Assembly (NCBI RefSeq): GCF_000482245.1
Contig: NZ_AWNH01000006.1
Coordinates: 1-64,000 of the forward strand
Reading direction: 5' to 3'
DNA length: 64,000 bases
DNA from: Leptolyngbya sp. Heron Island J
GTDB taxonomy: Bacteria > Cyanobacteriota > Cyanobacteriia > Phormidesmidales > Phormidesmidaceae
Each line of letters begins with the position of its first letter. Within the stretch, counting starts at the first letter, position 1. A program made the position numbers and the translations under genes. This document shows, in pieces, positions 24,023 through 32,143 of this stretch. The notes below the pieces were generated by a model. That model was not told the DNA's origin, searched no databases, and worked only from the letters and a program-made list of their open reading frames with translations.

Positions 24023-25120
24023 ATGATTAAGTTTTTGTTGCCACGGCCATACTACTGGTTATCTCGCACTCTTTTTACAACTGTTCTCATTCTCAGCTGC
24101 AGTTTATTACAAGTAATCGGCCTGAGTCATCCGGCTTTGGCCAGTTCGCTAGGTTTGGGCAGCGAAAGAGCACTGGTTGAACAACTACAAACTCAGTTGA
24201 GATCCATAGGCTATGTAGACCTGGATGTTACTGGAGTCTATGATGAACTCACCCGCCAGGCCATCCAGAATTTCCAACAAGATAGCGGCCTATCTGTCGA
24301 TGGTATAGCGGGTGCCGAGACCCATCGTCAGCTGGCTGAAAAGTCTGCTTTCAATGCTCCCCGCACGGCCATGCCTCCCGACATTCAGCGAGTTCTCGAC
24401 CGCGGTAAGCTGATTGTTGCTTTATTGGGTACTGACAATCCTCCCTTTTTTACAGAGGAGATCAATACTAGCGATTCTGTTGGTCTCGATATCAAAATTG
24501 CCCAGGGCTTAGCCGATGCCCTGGGTGTAAATTTAGAATTTAATCGCTCAGCACACACCTTTGATGACGTGGTGGATAAAGTTTATGGGCTAGAGGCCGA
24601 TATTGCCATTTCTAAGTTGAGCCGTACCCTCAGCCGTGCCCAACGTGTACGTTTCTCTCAGCCCTATGTCACTATGCGCCAAGGATTACTGATGAACCGT
24701 TTGCAATTAGCAAAACAAAGTGAAGGTAACCAGATCATTGAGGCTATCCGTAACTTCAACGGCAATGTTGGCGTCATCCAGGGGTCCTCCTACGTAGGTT
24801 TTATCAAACAAAAATTTCCACAAGCAACAATTCAGGAATATCCTATCTGGGATGACATTGTTGAAGCCGTGGTTAATGGTGAAATTCAAGCGGCGTATCG
24901 AGATGAGCTGGAAGTAAAAAAAGTAATCTTCAAAAATCCAGATGCTGCCTTGAGATTACAAACCATTGCCCTCAACGACACCCAAGACCAAATTGCCATG
25001 GCTTTGCCCTGGGATAGCCAAAATTTACAAGCATTCGTGAATCAGTATTTAGACACGTTTAACCTGAGTTTCACCGCTGATGACGTGCTAGATGAGTACG
25101 CGGCCTACCTACAGAAGTAA
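24023..25120 (+). CDS. Periplasmic amino-acid-binding protein fused to a peptidoglycan-binding domain
   Basis: About 365 residues from the ATG at 24023, beginning with a signal segment (LLQVIGLSHPALAS). A PG_binding_1 repeat follows at about 45-105 (VEQLQTQLRSIGYVDLDVTG, then AIQNFQQDSGLSVDG). A family-3 solute-binding domain covers the rest, with GLDIKIAQGLADALGV, ISKLSRTLSRAQRVRFSQPY and NVGVIQGSSYVGF. The upstream in-frame start at 23981 lies inside the racemase gene. No ABC permease or ATPase is beside it; the next gene is a secondary symporter. The PG-binding domain would tether it to the cell wall. Confidence 0.85.
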   Translation: MIKFLLPRPYYWLSRTLFTTVLILSCSLLQVIGLSHPALASSLGLGSERALVEQLQTQLRSIGYVDLDVTGVYDELTRQAIQNFQQDSGLSVDGIAGAETHRQLAEKSAFNAPRTAMPPDIQRVLDRGKLIVALLGTDNPPFFTEEINTSDSVGLDIKIAQGLADALGVNLEFNRSAHTFDDVVDKVYGLEADIAISKLSRTLSRAQRVRFSQPYVTMRQGLLMNRLQLAKQSEGNQIIEAIRNFNGNVGVIQGSSYVGFIKQKFPQATIQEYPIWDDIVEAVVNGEIQAAYRDELEVKKVIFKNPDAALRLQTIALNDTQDQIAMALPWDSQNLQAFVNQYLDTFNLSFTADDVLDEYAAYLQK

Positions 25121-25125
25121 CGAGT

Positions 25126-26427
25126 ATGACCATCAATCCGACTACAAAACAACAGCGCCTTAGCTTGCATACTCCTGCCATTGGGTGGCTGCGGAGTCCC
25201 TGGGCAATTTTAATCAGCGTTGTACTAGCTATCTACATCGGCACAGCCCATAAAGATATGGCTGTTTTGCTAGCTCCCTTAGGTAGCTTTTATTTGGGTT
25301 TGCTCAAAATGTGTGTGTTGCCAATTCTACTTGCCGCCATAACCACCAGTATTGGGCGGCTAATGCGCAGTAGCGATGCGGCCCTATATATCAAACGCAT
25401 CTTAGTGGTGTTTCCTGTGGGGCTGGTGGCAGCCAGTGGCTTAACTGTCTTGATCGCCACAATTGCTGGGCCTGGCCGCAATCTATCGACCAAGACATTA
25501 AAATCTTTGGGTGTGCTGGTTAACAACTCGGGCATCGATTTAGAAATGACCCTGACGGGACCACTGCCGGAGAAAGCAAGCCAAGGTATGGAGACATTTT
25601 TAATTGGTCTGGTGCCTGATAATATTTTTAATGCTTTGAGTCAAGGAGACACCCTCAAGGTGCTCATGTTTTCTATTATCGTGGGGGTTTCATTGGGGCT
25701 GATTCGCGATCGCGTTACCGAACCCTGTTTCGATATTCTAGAAGCTATATATCGCACTTTTAATCAACTGATCGACTGGTTAACGATTGTTCTACCTATC
25801 GGTTTATTTAGTCTTCTCGCCTATCAACTCTCTCAGCAAGGCTTAGATGTAATGCTATCGATGATTAATTTTGTCATCGCTGCACTGATTACGTCTTTCG
25901 TCATATATGTGTTCAGTACATTAGTGGTTTGGAAACAGTCAAAAGTTTCTTTGTTAAAGGTACTGGCAGCATTGCGAGAGCCTAGCATTTTAGCCTTAGC
26001 CACCTCTAGCAGCCTGGCCTGTTTACCGTCCTCCATTGCCCAACTGAGCGATGCTTTAAACTTTAATCGTCAGACTGTCAATTTAGTGACCCCCCTATCG
26101 ATTACAATTTGTCGATTTGGCTCTGTGATTTATTTTGCTCTAGGATCTGTATTTGTGATGCAGCTGTATGATAAGCCAGTAGGGCTAAACAATATACTGA
26201 TTGTAATTGTTGGCTCTATCTTTGCAGGTATGGCTACCGCTGGTGTGACTGGTATTCTCACATTAACCATGTTAGGTATTGTGTTAGAACCATTGCAGTT
26301 ACCCCTTGAAGCTGTATTGGTACTATTTATTGCTATTGATCCAATGATGGACCCATTGCGCACCCTGGGCATTGTTCATACTGGCATCGCAGCGACCTCC
26401 GTTATTGCCGACATCGAAAATACCTAA
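25126..26427 (+). CDS. Dicarboxylate/amino acid:cation symporter (DAACS/GltP family)
   Basis: 433 residues, with about eight membrane helices and two re-entrant loops. LATSSSLACLPSSIAQLSDA is the serine-rich HP1 loop, and the late MDPLRTLGIVHTGIAATSVI segment is the conserved TM8 motif (usually DxxRT..N), here with H replacing the usual Asn. It imports acidic or neutral amino acids with Na+ or H+. It sits 5 bp after the binding-protein gene and is followed by a clear terminator, so the operon is racemase, binding protein, symporter. Confidence 0.88.
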   Translation: MTINPTTKQQRLSLHTPAIGWLRSPWAILISVVLAIYIGTAHKDMAVLLAPLGSFYLGLLKMCVLPILLAAITTSIGRLMRSSDAALYIKRILVVFPVGLVAASGLTVLIATIAGPGRNLSTKTLKSLGVLVNNSGIDLEMTLTGPLPEKASQGMETFLIGLVPDNIFNALSQGDTLKVLMFSIIVGVSLGLIRDRVTEPCFDILEAIYRTFNQLIDWLTIVLPIGLFSLLAYQLSQQGLDVMLSMINFVIAALITSFVIYVFSTLVVWKQSKVSLLKVLAALREPSILALATSSSLACLPSSIAQLSDALNFNRQTVNLVTPLSITICRFGSVIYFALGSVFVMQLYDKPVGLNNILIVIVGSIFAGMATAGVTGILTLTMLGIVLEPLQLPLEAVLVLFIAIDPMMDPLRTLGIVHTGIAATSVIADIENT

Positions 26428-26470
26428 GAGAAGAGATCAACAAACTTTCAATTATTTTACGATTGTTTGA

Positions 26471-26492
26471 GGCGCAGTAATGTGCCTTTTTT
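26471..26492 (+). terminator. Rho-independent terminator of the racemase-symporter operon
   Basis: GGCGCA (26471-26476) pairs with TGTGCC (26481-26486) across a GTAA loop and is followed by six T. The rest of the gap to 26970 holds no recognisable gene. It contains a second strong stem at 26692-26724 (CTGTCAAGCCTT with AAGGTTTGACAG) of unknown role. Confidence 0.8.
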
Positions 26493-26970
26493 CTGATTGT
26501 CTCGATGGGCTTTACACACTGGCTGAGCATTTTTCAATAGTATTTCTAACTTTTGTTGTTCGAGCCATAGGTTAGCTTCTATGTAAATCTCTGGTTGCTC
26601 AGAGCACAAAAGATACTACTTATCAATCAGCCCACTTAAATTCAACATATATTTAGAAATGTTATGTTGCCGATTCTGGGAATGCCTTTATCTGTCAAGC
26701 CTTCCAATAGAAAAGGTTTGACAGATCGGTGCATCTTCGAGATCAAGAACAGTCAATTTTTCTTGTTATTATTTTTGGGTGTTGGGAAATCTAATTTTGA
26801 AGCGTTCAAAGTCTTCTTTTCCCTATCGCTTCTATTGAAACAGTTTGAGTATTAAGGCGTTATTCCAAGCCTGGGAAAAGGAGTATGGAGAGCGAAGCAG
26901 AGGGGCTCTTTTTCTGGCACAGCTCTCCAATTTTCTTAGAATCAATCATGTTCACAGTGGGATTAAATCA

Positions 26971-27795
26971 TTGAAAAAGATTCTTATTATTCTTTCGGAA
27001 TGGGGCTATTGGGGTGAAGAACTGATCGGTCCCTTGGAAATGTTTGACAAGGCTGGCTATGAAGTGACGTTTGCCACACCCAATGGCAAAAGACCCGTCG
27101 CTCTCCCCCCCAGCATGGATCCGGACTACATTGATCCACCGTTAGGTAGAAGTGTGACCTCTCCAGAAGTTGCAGCTAAAGTTAAAGAGATCGATCAATC
27201 TCCTCGACTAAACTATCCTCTTAATATTGCTGAAATCTTGCCTGAAATGCCTTATTTCAGCTCGCCGAGTCTGATTAGGGATTTGGAAGCCTACTATGCT
27301 CAAGTTGCCAAAGTCGAGAGAGAGTATCTGACACAATACGATGCCCTCTTAATTGTTGGCGGTAGTGGTCCCATCGTCGATCTCGCTAACAATCAGCGAA
27401 TTCACGATATTATTCTTAGCTTTTACCGCATGAACAAGCCCATTGGTGCAGAGTGTTACGGTGTCACTTGTTTGGCCTTTGCCCGTGAGCTAGAAAACCG
27501 TAAGAGTCTGATTTGGGGCAAGCATGTTACCGGTCACTGTAAAGAATATGACTATCATGACGGCACTGGCTTTATGGGTACAGACTTCAATATGGGGCCA
27601 CCCCCCTACCCCTTAGAGTACATTCTCCGCGATGCTACAGGTCCTGAGGGTTCTTACATTGGCAATTTTGGCAAAGAGACCTCTGTGATTGTGGACTATC
27701 CCTTTATTACGGGACGTTCTACACCAGATTCTTATCTCACTGGGGAGAAAATGGTTGAAGTGCTAGAGAATGGTTTAGAGCGTTACGGTTGGTAG
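26971..27795 (+). CDS. DJ-1/PfpI family protein (type 1 glutamine amidotransferase-like), first copy
   Basis: About 274 residues if read from TTG at 26971 (KKILIILSEWGYWGEELIGP). An in-frame extension to 26845 exists but does not look like the family. The nucleophile elbow is GAECYGVTCLAFA (Cys), preceded by the backbone VGGSGPIVDL. Larger than classic DJ-1, it resembles the ThiJ/PfpI group with an inserted lid region (MDPDYIDPPLGRSVTSPE). Members are glyoxalase III, deglycase-like or isocyanide-hydratase-like enzymes. First gene of the long one-strand run that ends in the icfG cluster. Confidence 0.8.
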   Translation: MKKILIILSEWGYWGEELIGPLEMFDKAGYEVTFATPNGKRPVALPPSMDPDYIDPPLGRSVTSPEVAAKVKEIDQSPRLNYPLNIAEILPEMPYFSSPSLIRDLEAYYAQVAKVEREYLTQYDALLIVGGSGPIVDLANNQRIHDIILSFYRMNKPIGAECYGVTCLAFARELENRKSLIWGKHVTGHCKEYDYHDGTGFMGTDFNMGPPPYPLEYILRDATGPEGSYIGNFGKETSVIVDYPFITGRSTPDSYLTGEKMVEVLENGLERYGW

Positions 27796-27838
27796 AGAAT
27801 AGAGCTATAAGCAACAGCCTGACTCTTGTAGGGTGCAT

Positions 27839-27866
27839 GTAGAGGCATAGCACGCTATGCCTCTAC
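27839..27866. repeat. Perfect 28-bp palindrome
   Basis: GTAGAGGCATAGC and GCTATGCCTCTAC flank AC. Similar GTAGAGRC-type palindromes are common intergenic repeats in cyanobacterial genomes. It lies between the DJ-1 and ThDP genes and could act as a terminator. Confidence 0.6.
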
Positions 27867-27937
27867 CCTGCCCTATCAAAGCTTTAACCATAAAAATCTC
27901 TTTTGATAGCTGTTAGTTTTTTTGACAGAAATTAATC

Positions 27938-29650
27938 ATGACAGGAAAAACCGGTCATTACGCGATTCTAGAACAGTTTCTCGCGGATGGTGTGGAATAT
28001 ATTTTTGGCAATCCTGGCACCGTTGAGCAAGGGCTAATTGATGCCCTCGCCGACTATCCTCAGCTTAAATACGTGCTCACGCTGCAGGAGAGCGTGGCGC
28101 TGATGACTGCTGACGGCTATGCCCGTGCCACTCAAAAGCCAACCGTAGTACAAATTCACAGTGCTCCGGGTCTGGGTAATGCCGTGGGCGCCATGTATCA
28201 AGCTATGCGTGGCCATGCGCCCTTGGTGGTAATCGGCGGTGATGCGGGGATCAAGTATCAGGCGCTGGATGCCCAAATGGCAGCGGATTTAGTTGCGATC
28301 GCAGAGCCTGTGACCAAGTGGTCCACCATGGTCTCTGACGCCTCCTCTTTGCTTAGAGTATTGCGTCGCGCCATCAAAATCGCATCAACACCACCCATGG
28401 GGCCTGTGTACGTTTGTCTGCCCCAAGACATCTTAAATGAGATAGCCGTAGAGCCGGTAAGGCCAACATCCTTACCTTCTACCCGAGTAGCGCCCGATGC
28501 CGAAACCGTGCAAGCCATGGCTGAGCTGTTGGTGAAGGCGACGGCACCCATGATCTATATAGGAGATGGCATCGCTTACGCCAGTGCACAGGAAGAGTTA
28601 ACCAGAGTTGCTGAACTGCTCGGCGCAGAAGTCAGAGATGTGGACTCTGGTGAACTGAATATGGACACCACCCATCCCCTGTACCAGGGCTCTACGGGCC
28701 ATATGTTTGGTAGTAGTAGCTTGTCAACTCTCCAGCGTGGTGACGTTAATCTCGTTTGCGGCACGTATTTGTTGCCCGAAGTTTTTCCAGAGGTCGGCGA
28801 TATCTTTGCACCTGATGCCAAGGTGTTACATATTGACCTGAATGCTTATGAGATTGCGAAAAACCATCCCGTTGATTTAGGTGTGGTGTGTGACCCGAAG
28901 ATGACACTGGCACTATTAGCAGATGTTATCCCAACCCTACAAACAGACGCACAGCGGTTACAAGCGATTGAACGGAAGCAAGCGCTCGCAGCGGCAAAAG
29001 ATGAGCAACGACAACAGGCCTTGGCTGATGATCTCGCAGCTAATCCTGATGTGCTCCACTTCTCCAGCTTTATGCAGGCGTTTGCAGAGCAGCTACCGAC
29101 AGATACGGTTGTCTTTGATGAAGCGTTAACCTCTTCTCCAATGCTCACCCGATATTTACCTCCTCGCCAGACAGGTCATTATTTTGTTACCCGAGGTGGT
29201 TCTCTCGGGGTGGGGATTCCGGGGGCTATTGGACTTAAACTAGCCAATCCTGATAAGACTGTTGTGGGCTTTACCGGTGACGGTGGTAGTATGTATACTA
29301 TACAAGCCCTGTGGACTGCTGCTCGCTACAATATAGATGCCAAATTTGTCATCTGTAACAATCGCTCCTATAAGCTGCTTCAACTCAATATTGAACAGTT
29401 CTGGAAAGAAGAGTCTATTCCTGCTCACACCTTTCCCCTGAGCTTTGACTTATCTTATCCAGCGATCCAATTTAGCGAGATGGCACGTTCTATGGGCGTT
29501 GAAGCGATCCGAGTAGAGAAGTCCGAAGAGATTGAGCCCGCCATAAAAAAGGCCCTTGCCCATCAAGGTCCGTTTTTACTAGATGTGGTCATTGAAGGTA
29601 ATCTTCAGCCAGAAGCGATCGCAGCGCTCAGTCGTTCATCTGAGCTGTAA
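27938..29650 (+). CDS. Thiamine-diphosphate-dependent decarboxylase (benzoylformate decarboxylase-like)
   Basis: 570 residues in the standard three-domain order. The N-terminal PYR domain has the catalytic Glu in LTLQESVALMTADGYARAT and GNPGTVEQGL. The middle DHS-like domain covers about 190-330. The PP domain has the ThDP motif GFTGDGGSMYTIQALWTAAR followed by FVICNN. The text of the ThDP motif and the N-terminus is closest to benzoylformate decarboxylase and acetolactate-synthase-like decarboxylases. It would decarboxylate a 2-keto acid or ligate aldehydes. The substrate is unknown; the neighbouring SnoaL and oxidoreductase genes suggest a pathway. Confidence 0.85.
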   Translation: MTGKTGHYAILEQFLADGVEYIFGNPGTVEQGLIDALADYPQLKYVLTLQESVALMTADGYARATQKPTVVQIHSAPGLGNAVGAMYQAMRGHAPLVVIGGDAGIKYQALDAQMAADLVAIAEPVTKWSTMVSDASSLLRVLRRAIKIASTPPMGPVYVCLPQDILNEIAVEPVRPTSLPSTRVAPDAETVQAMAELLVKATAPMIYIGDGIAYASAQEELTRVAELLGAEVRDVDSGELNMDTTHPLYQGSTGHMFGSSSLSTLQRGDVNLVCGTYLLPEVFPEVGDIFAPDAKVLHIDLNAYEIAKNHPVDLGVVCDPKMTLALLADVIPTLQTDAQRLQAIERKQALAAAKDEQRQQALADDLAANPDVLHFSSFMQAFAEQLPTDTVVFDEALTSSPMLTRYLPPRQTGHYFVTRGGSLGVGIPGAIGLKLANPDKTVVGFTGDGGSMYTIQALWTAARYNIDAKFVICNNRSYKLLQLNIEQFWKEESIPAHTFPLSFDLSYPAIQFSEMARSMGVEAIRVEKSEEIEPAIKKALAHQGPFLLDVVIEGNLQPEAIAALSRSSEL

Positions 29651-29739
29651 TTCGACCTTTAGACATCAAGGCTTTCTCTCATCTAGAAAAGCATCAGAAG
29701 TATGCTTCTCATTGTTTACTTTTTACCTATTCTTAAACC

Positions 29740-30192
29740 ATGGCAATTACTGCACTAGAATCCCTTTCGCTGACTGAAGTCCGCGAGTTTGCCGAGGCCT
29801 GGTATCGTAAGCTTGATATCCATGAGCCGTTGGCTAACTATAAGCCATTGCTAGCTGATGAAGATTTAAAAATGATCTTCCCTGAAGTCACTGTCGAAGG
29901 CTTTGCAGGCTTTGCAGGCTGGTACGACAAGGTGATCAATCTCTTCTTTGACGAGGTGCATACGGTCAAAGATGTTAAGCTCATGAGCCAAACCGATAAA
30001 GTTGCCACCTATCAAGTGGTGGTAACCTGGGAAGCTAGCCTATGGAATGCACCTGAGCCAAATAGCCAGAGAATTGTTCTCGATGCCTACCAAACCTGGC
30101 AGGTGCGTCGCTCTGAGGAGACTCTAAAGCCGCTGATCGTCACCTACACTGTTGATGAGTTAGTTTACGCTGAGGGCTCAGCCAAGCTCTAG
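29740..30192 (+). CDS. SnoaL/NTF2-like protein
   Basis: 150 residues with a cone-shaped alpha+beta fold pattern: a helical start EVREFAEAWYRKLDIHEPL, then the pocket strand KMIFPEVTVEGFAGFAGWYD, then curved strands (ATYQVVVTWEASL, QRIVLDAYQTWQV). No catalytic residues can be assigned. It is the first of five SnoaL/NTF2-type genes in 7.7 kb. A hairpin (30200-30230) follows. Confidence 0.72.
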   Translation: MAITALESLSLTEVREFAEAWYRKLDIHEPLANYKPLLADEDLKMIFPEVTVEGFAGFAGWYDKVINLFFDEVHTVKDVKLMSQTDKVATYQVVVTWEASLWNAPEPNSQRIVLDAYQTWQVRRSEETLKPLIVTYTVDELVYAEGSAKL

Positions 30193-30199
30193 TTACTGT

Positions 30200-30230
30200 C
30201 AGCGTCTTTACTGAGAGAGTGAAGACGCTG
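30200..30230 (+). terminator. Hairpin between two SnoaL-like genes
   Basis: CAGCGTCTT (30200-30208) pairs with AAGACGCTG (30222-30230). Only a weak pyrimidine run follows (CTTTCC). It may be a partial terminator or processing site within the cluster. Confidence 0.4.
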
Positions 30231-30268
30231 CTTTCCATCTATTTTATGTTGTCTTCTTAGAGAGTCCT

Positions 30269-31222
30269 ATGGTCAGTGTCCTAAAGGATCTTCGTCGTAT
30301 CCTTAATACCGATATCGTCGATTTAATTCATCCTCATCAAGAGAATTCTGTTGAAGCAAAAAAAGCGATCGCACATCGCTATTACCAAGAGATTCTCAAT
30401 GAAGCTAGGCTTGAGGTCATTGATGAACTGATGAGTTCAGATTTCATGTTCACCATTCCTACCCATCCAGACCCCTATTATGGTCCCGATGGCTTTAAGG
30501 ATTTGGTCACAATGCTCCACGGAGCTTTCCCTGATGTCCATTTGAAGGTGCAGCATCTGCTTGTAGATGGTGATACCGTAGTTGGTCATTGGATGGGTAG
30601 TGGCACCCATGTCGGTGGGCCATTGCACACGGTCAAAGGAGATATTCCTGCCAGTGGTAAAAGATTTGTAATTGACGGTGTGAGCTGGCTAAAGATTGTT
30701 GATGGTAAGATTGTTGAGTCTTTAGCCAATGAGGATACGTTAGGTTTGATGCAGCAGATTGGAGTGATTCCTGCTGCTCCTTCCACCACTTCGCCTGAGG
30801 CGAGCAAAGCTCGTTCTCGTCAATTTTTTGAAGAGATTATTGCGGGCGGACACATCGACCAAATTGCAGAGCTTGTTACCCCTGACTTTATTTTACATCT
30901 GCCTGCACTGCCCACACCTGTTCGAGGGCAGGCTGGACTGGAGCGCTTTGTTACCACAATGCGCACAGCGTTTCCCGACATTCGCTACACCCTAGAACGA
31001 GAAATGTGTGATAACACCATGACTGCACTAAGGTGGCATATGACGGGGACTCACAGAGGCCCATTTCGCGGTATTCCAGCGAGTGGCAACACGGTAACTA
31101 TGCAAGGAGTAAGCCTCTTTCGTTTAGAAGAAGGCCAAATTGCAGAAATTTGGATTAACGAGAATGACTTGGGCTTATTGGAGCAGCTAACATCAGCTCC
31201 ACCAGAACCTGCAGCTGTTTAA
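30269..31222 (+). CDS. Two-domain SnoaL-like ester cyclase
   Basis: 317 residues made of two tandem SnoaL/ester-cyclase domains (about 25-165 and 175-310). Both halves show the same core: MLHGAFPDVHLKVQHLLVDG with HWMGSGTH in the first, and MRTAFPDIRYTLEREMCDN with RWHMTGTH in the second, and each ends with an NE/DxLGLxxQ helix. The halves differ enough to suggest separate substrates or a pseudo-dimer. Ester cyclases of this type act in aromatic polyketide pathways, but most bacterial members have no known reaction. No signal peptide. Confidence 0.8.
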   Translation: MVSVLKDLRRILNTDIVDLIHPHQENSVEAKKAIAHRYYQEILNEARLEVIDELMSSDFMFTIPTHPDPYYGPDGFKDLVTMLHGAFPDVHLKVQHLLVDGDTVVGHWMGSGTHVGGPLHTVKGDIPASGKRFVIDGVSWLKIVDGKIVESLANEDTLGLMQQIGVIPAAPSTTSPEASKARSRQFFEEIIAGGHIDQIAELVTPDFILHLPALPTPVRGQAGLERFVTTMRTAFPDIRYTLEREMCDNTMTALRWHMTGTHRGPFRGIPASGNTVTMQGVSLFRLEEGQIAEIWINENDLGLLEQLTSAPPEPAAV

Positions 31223-31240
31223 AGCGCACAGTCAAGACCA

Positions 31241-31273
31241 TAGCGACTAAGTAGCGACTGAGTAGCGACTGAG
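31241..31273. repeat. 11-bp tandem repeat, three copies
   Basis: TAGCGACTRAG is repeated at 31241, 31252 and 31263 and followed by a partial copy. It lies in the 244-bp gap before the lipoprotein gene, which otherwise holds only G/C-rich inverted sequence (about 31317-31380). Confidence 0.7.
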
Positions 31274-31466
31274 TAGATGGTCTCAATTAGCTACAAGATA
31301 TTCAGACCTCCTGCTGTCCCCCAATCTTGGGAAAAACCAAACTCAAAGCCTCCAATCCTGGGGGCTTGGGGGCAGACCCTAGGAAGTTAAACAGGTTATT
31401 CAAATCTTACAAAGAGTTGAGTTTACCTACTTATCGCCACAATCAATACCAAAGGAGACTTGAACC

Positions 31467-32114
31467 ATGAACATTCGACTATTTAAATCATTTTCAGTAC
31501 TGCTGATACTAGCAATTGCTGGCTGTACTGGTGGGGTTGCTGTCGCGCCTAATCCAACAACAGCTGAGACGACTGCAGCCTCTGTAGAGGCGGCTTCAGA
31601 AAAAAACTGTAGCACTATTGAAGAAAGCCCTGGCGTTCCTTTTCCTTGCGTAGGAGGGACACTTTCTTTAGAAGAACTAGAGATCAACAAAGGATTGGTT
31701 CACGAATTTTTTGTGACAGCTTGGGAGAACAACGACTTTGCACTGATTGATGAAAAGATTCCGGCTGATGCTAAGGATTATTCTCCCCTGGGGTCAGGGG
31801 TCGGGCCTGAGAGTTTCAAAGGCATTATTGGCATGTTCCATGAGGCCATGGATGGCATTACAGCTGAAGGCAGTGAAATGGCTGAAGGTGATTTGGTGAC
31901 CCATTTCTGGAAGATTTCTGGCACCCACAGTAAAGGCACAATTTTTGGGGTGCCACCCACTAACAAAGACTTGGTATTAACGGGAACAACAACAGTGCGC
32001 GTTAAAGATGGCAAGATTGTGGCTCGCTGGTCTCAGTTGGATATGTTTGGCTTTATGCAACAACTGGGCGTGATTCCTCCCATCGGTGGTGGAGAAACTC
32101 CGTCAGGACAGTAA
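31467..32114 (+). CDS. SnoaL-like lipoprotein
   Basis: 215 residues. A lipoprotein signal with lipobox LAIAGC gives a lipidated Cys near residue 20. A Thr/Ala-rich linker with two more Cys follows, then a SnoaL/ester-cyclase domain at about 75-205 (GIIGMFHEAMDGITAEGSEM, HFWKISGTHSKGTIFGVPPT, RWSQLDMFGFMQQLGV). RBS AGGAG precedes the ATG. This is the exported member of the SnoaL series and sits directly before an outer-membrane porin gene, so the pathway may process an imported or envelope compound. Confidence 0.78.
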   Translation: MNIRLFKSFSVLLILAIAGCTGGVAVAPNPTTAETTAASVEAASEKNCSTIEESPGVPFPCVGGTLSLEELEINKGLVHEFFVTAWENNDFALIDEKIPADAKDYSPLGSGVGPESFKGIIGMFHEAMDGITAEGSEMAEGDLVTHFWKISGTHSKGTIFGVPPTNKDLVLTGTTTVRVKDGKIVARWSQLDMFGFMQQLGVIPPIGGGETPSGQ

Positions 32115-32143
32115 GGAATTAGCCAATATTCGTTTGTTGATTG

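Noticed and set aside
26664-26855. 63-codon frame before the first DJ-1 gene
   Set aside because: Overlaps a strong hairpin, no family resemblance, no RBS.
27839-27866. GTAGAGGC palindrome as start of a CRISPR array
   Set aside because: Single copy with no spaced direct repeats; a typical cyanobacterial intergenic palindrome.
30437-30807. Minus-strand frames within the SnoaL genes
   Set aside because: Shadows of well-supported plus-strand coding sequence.
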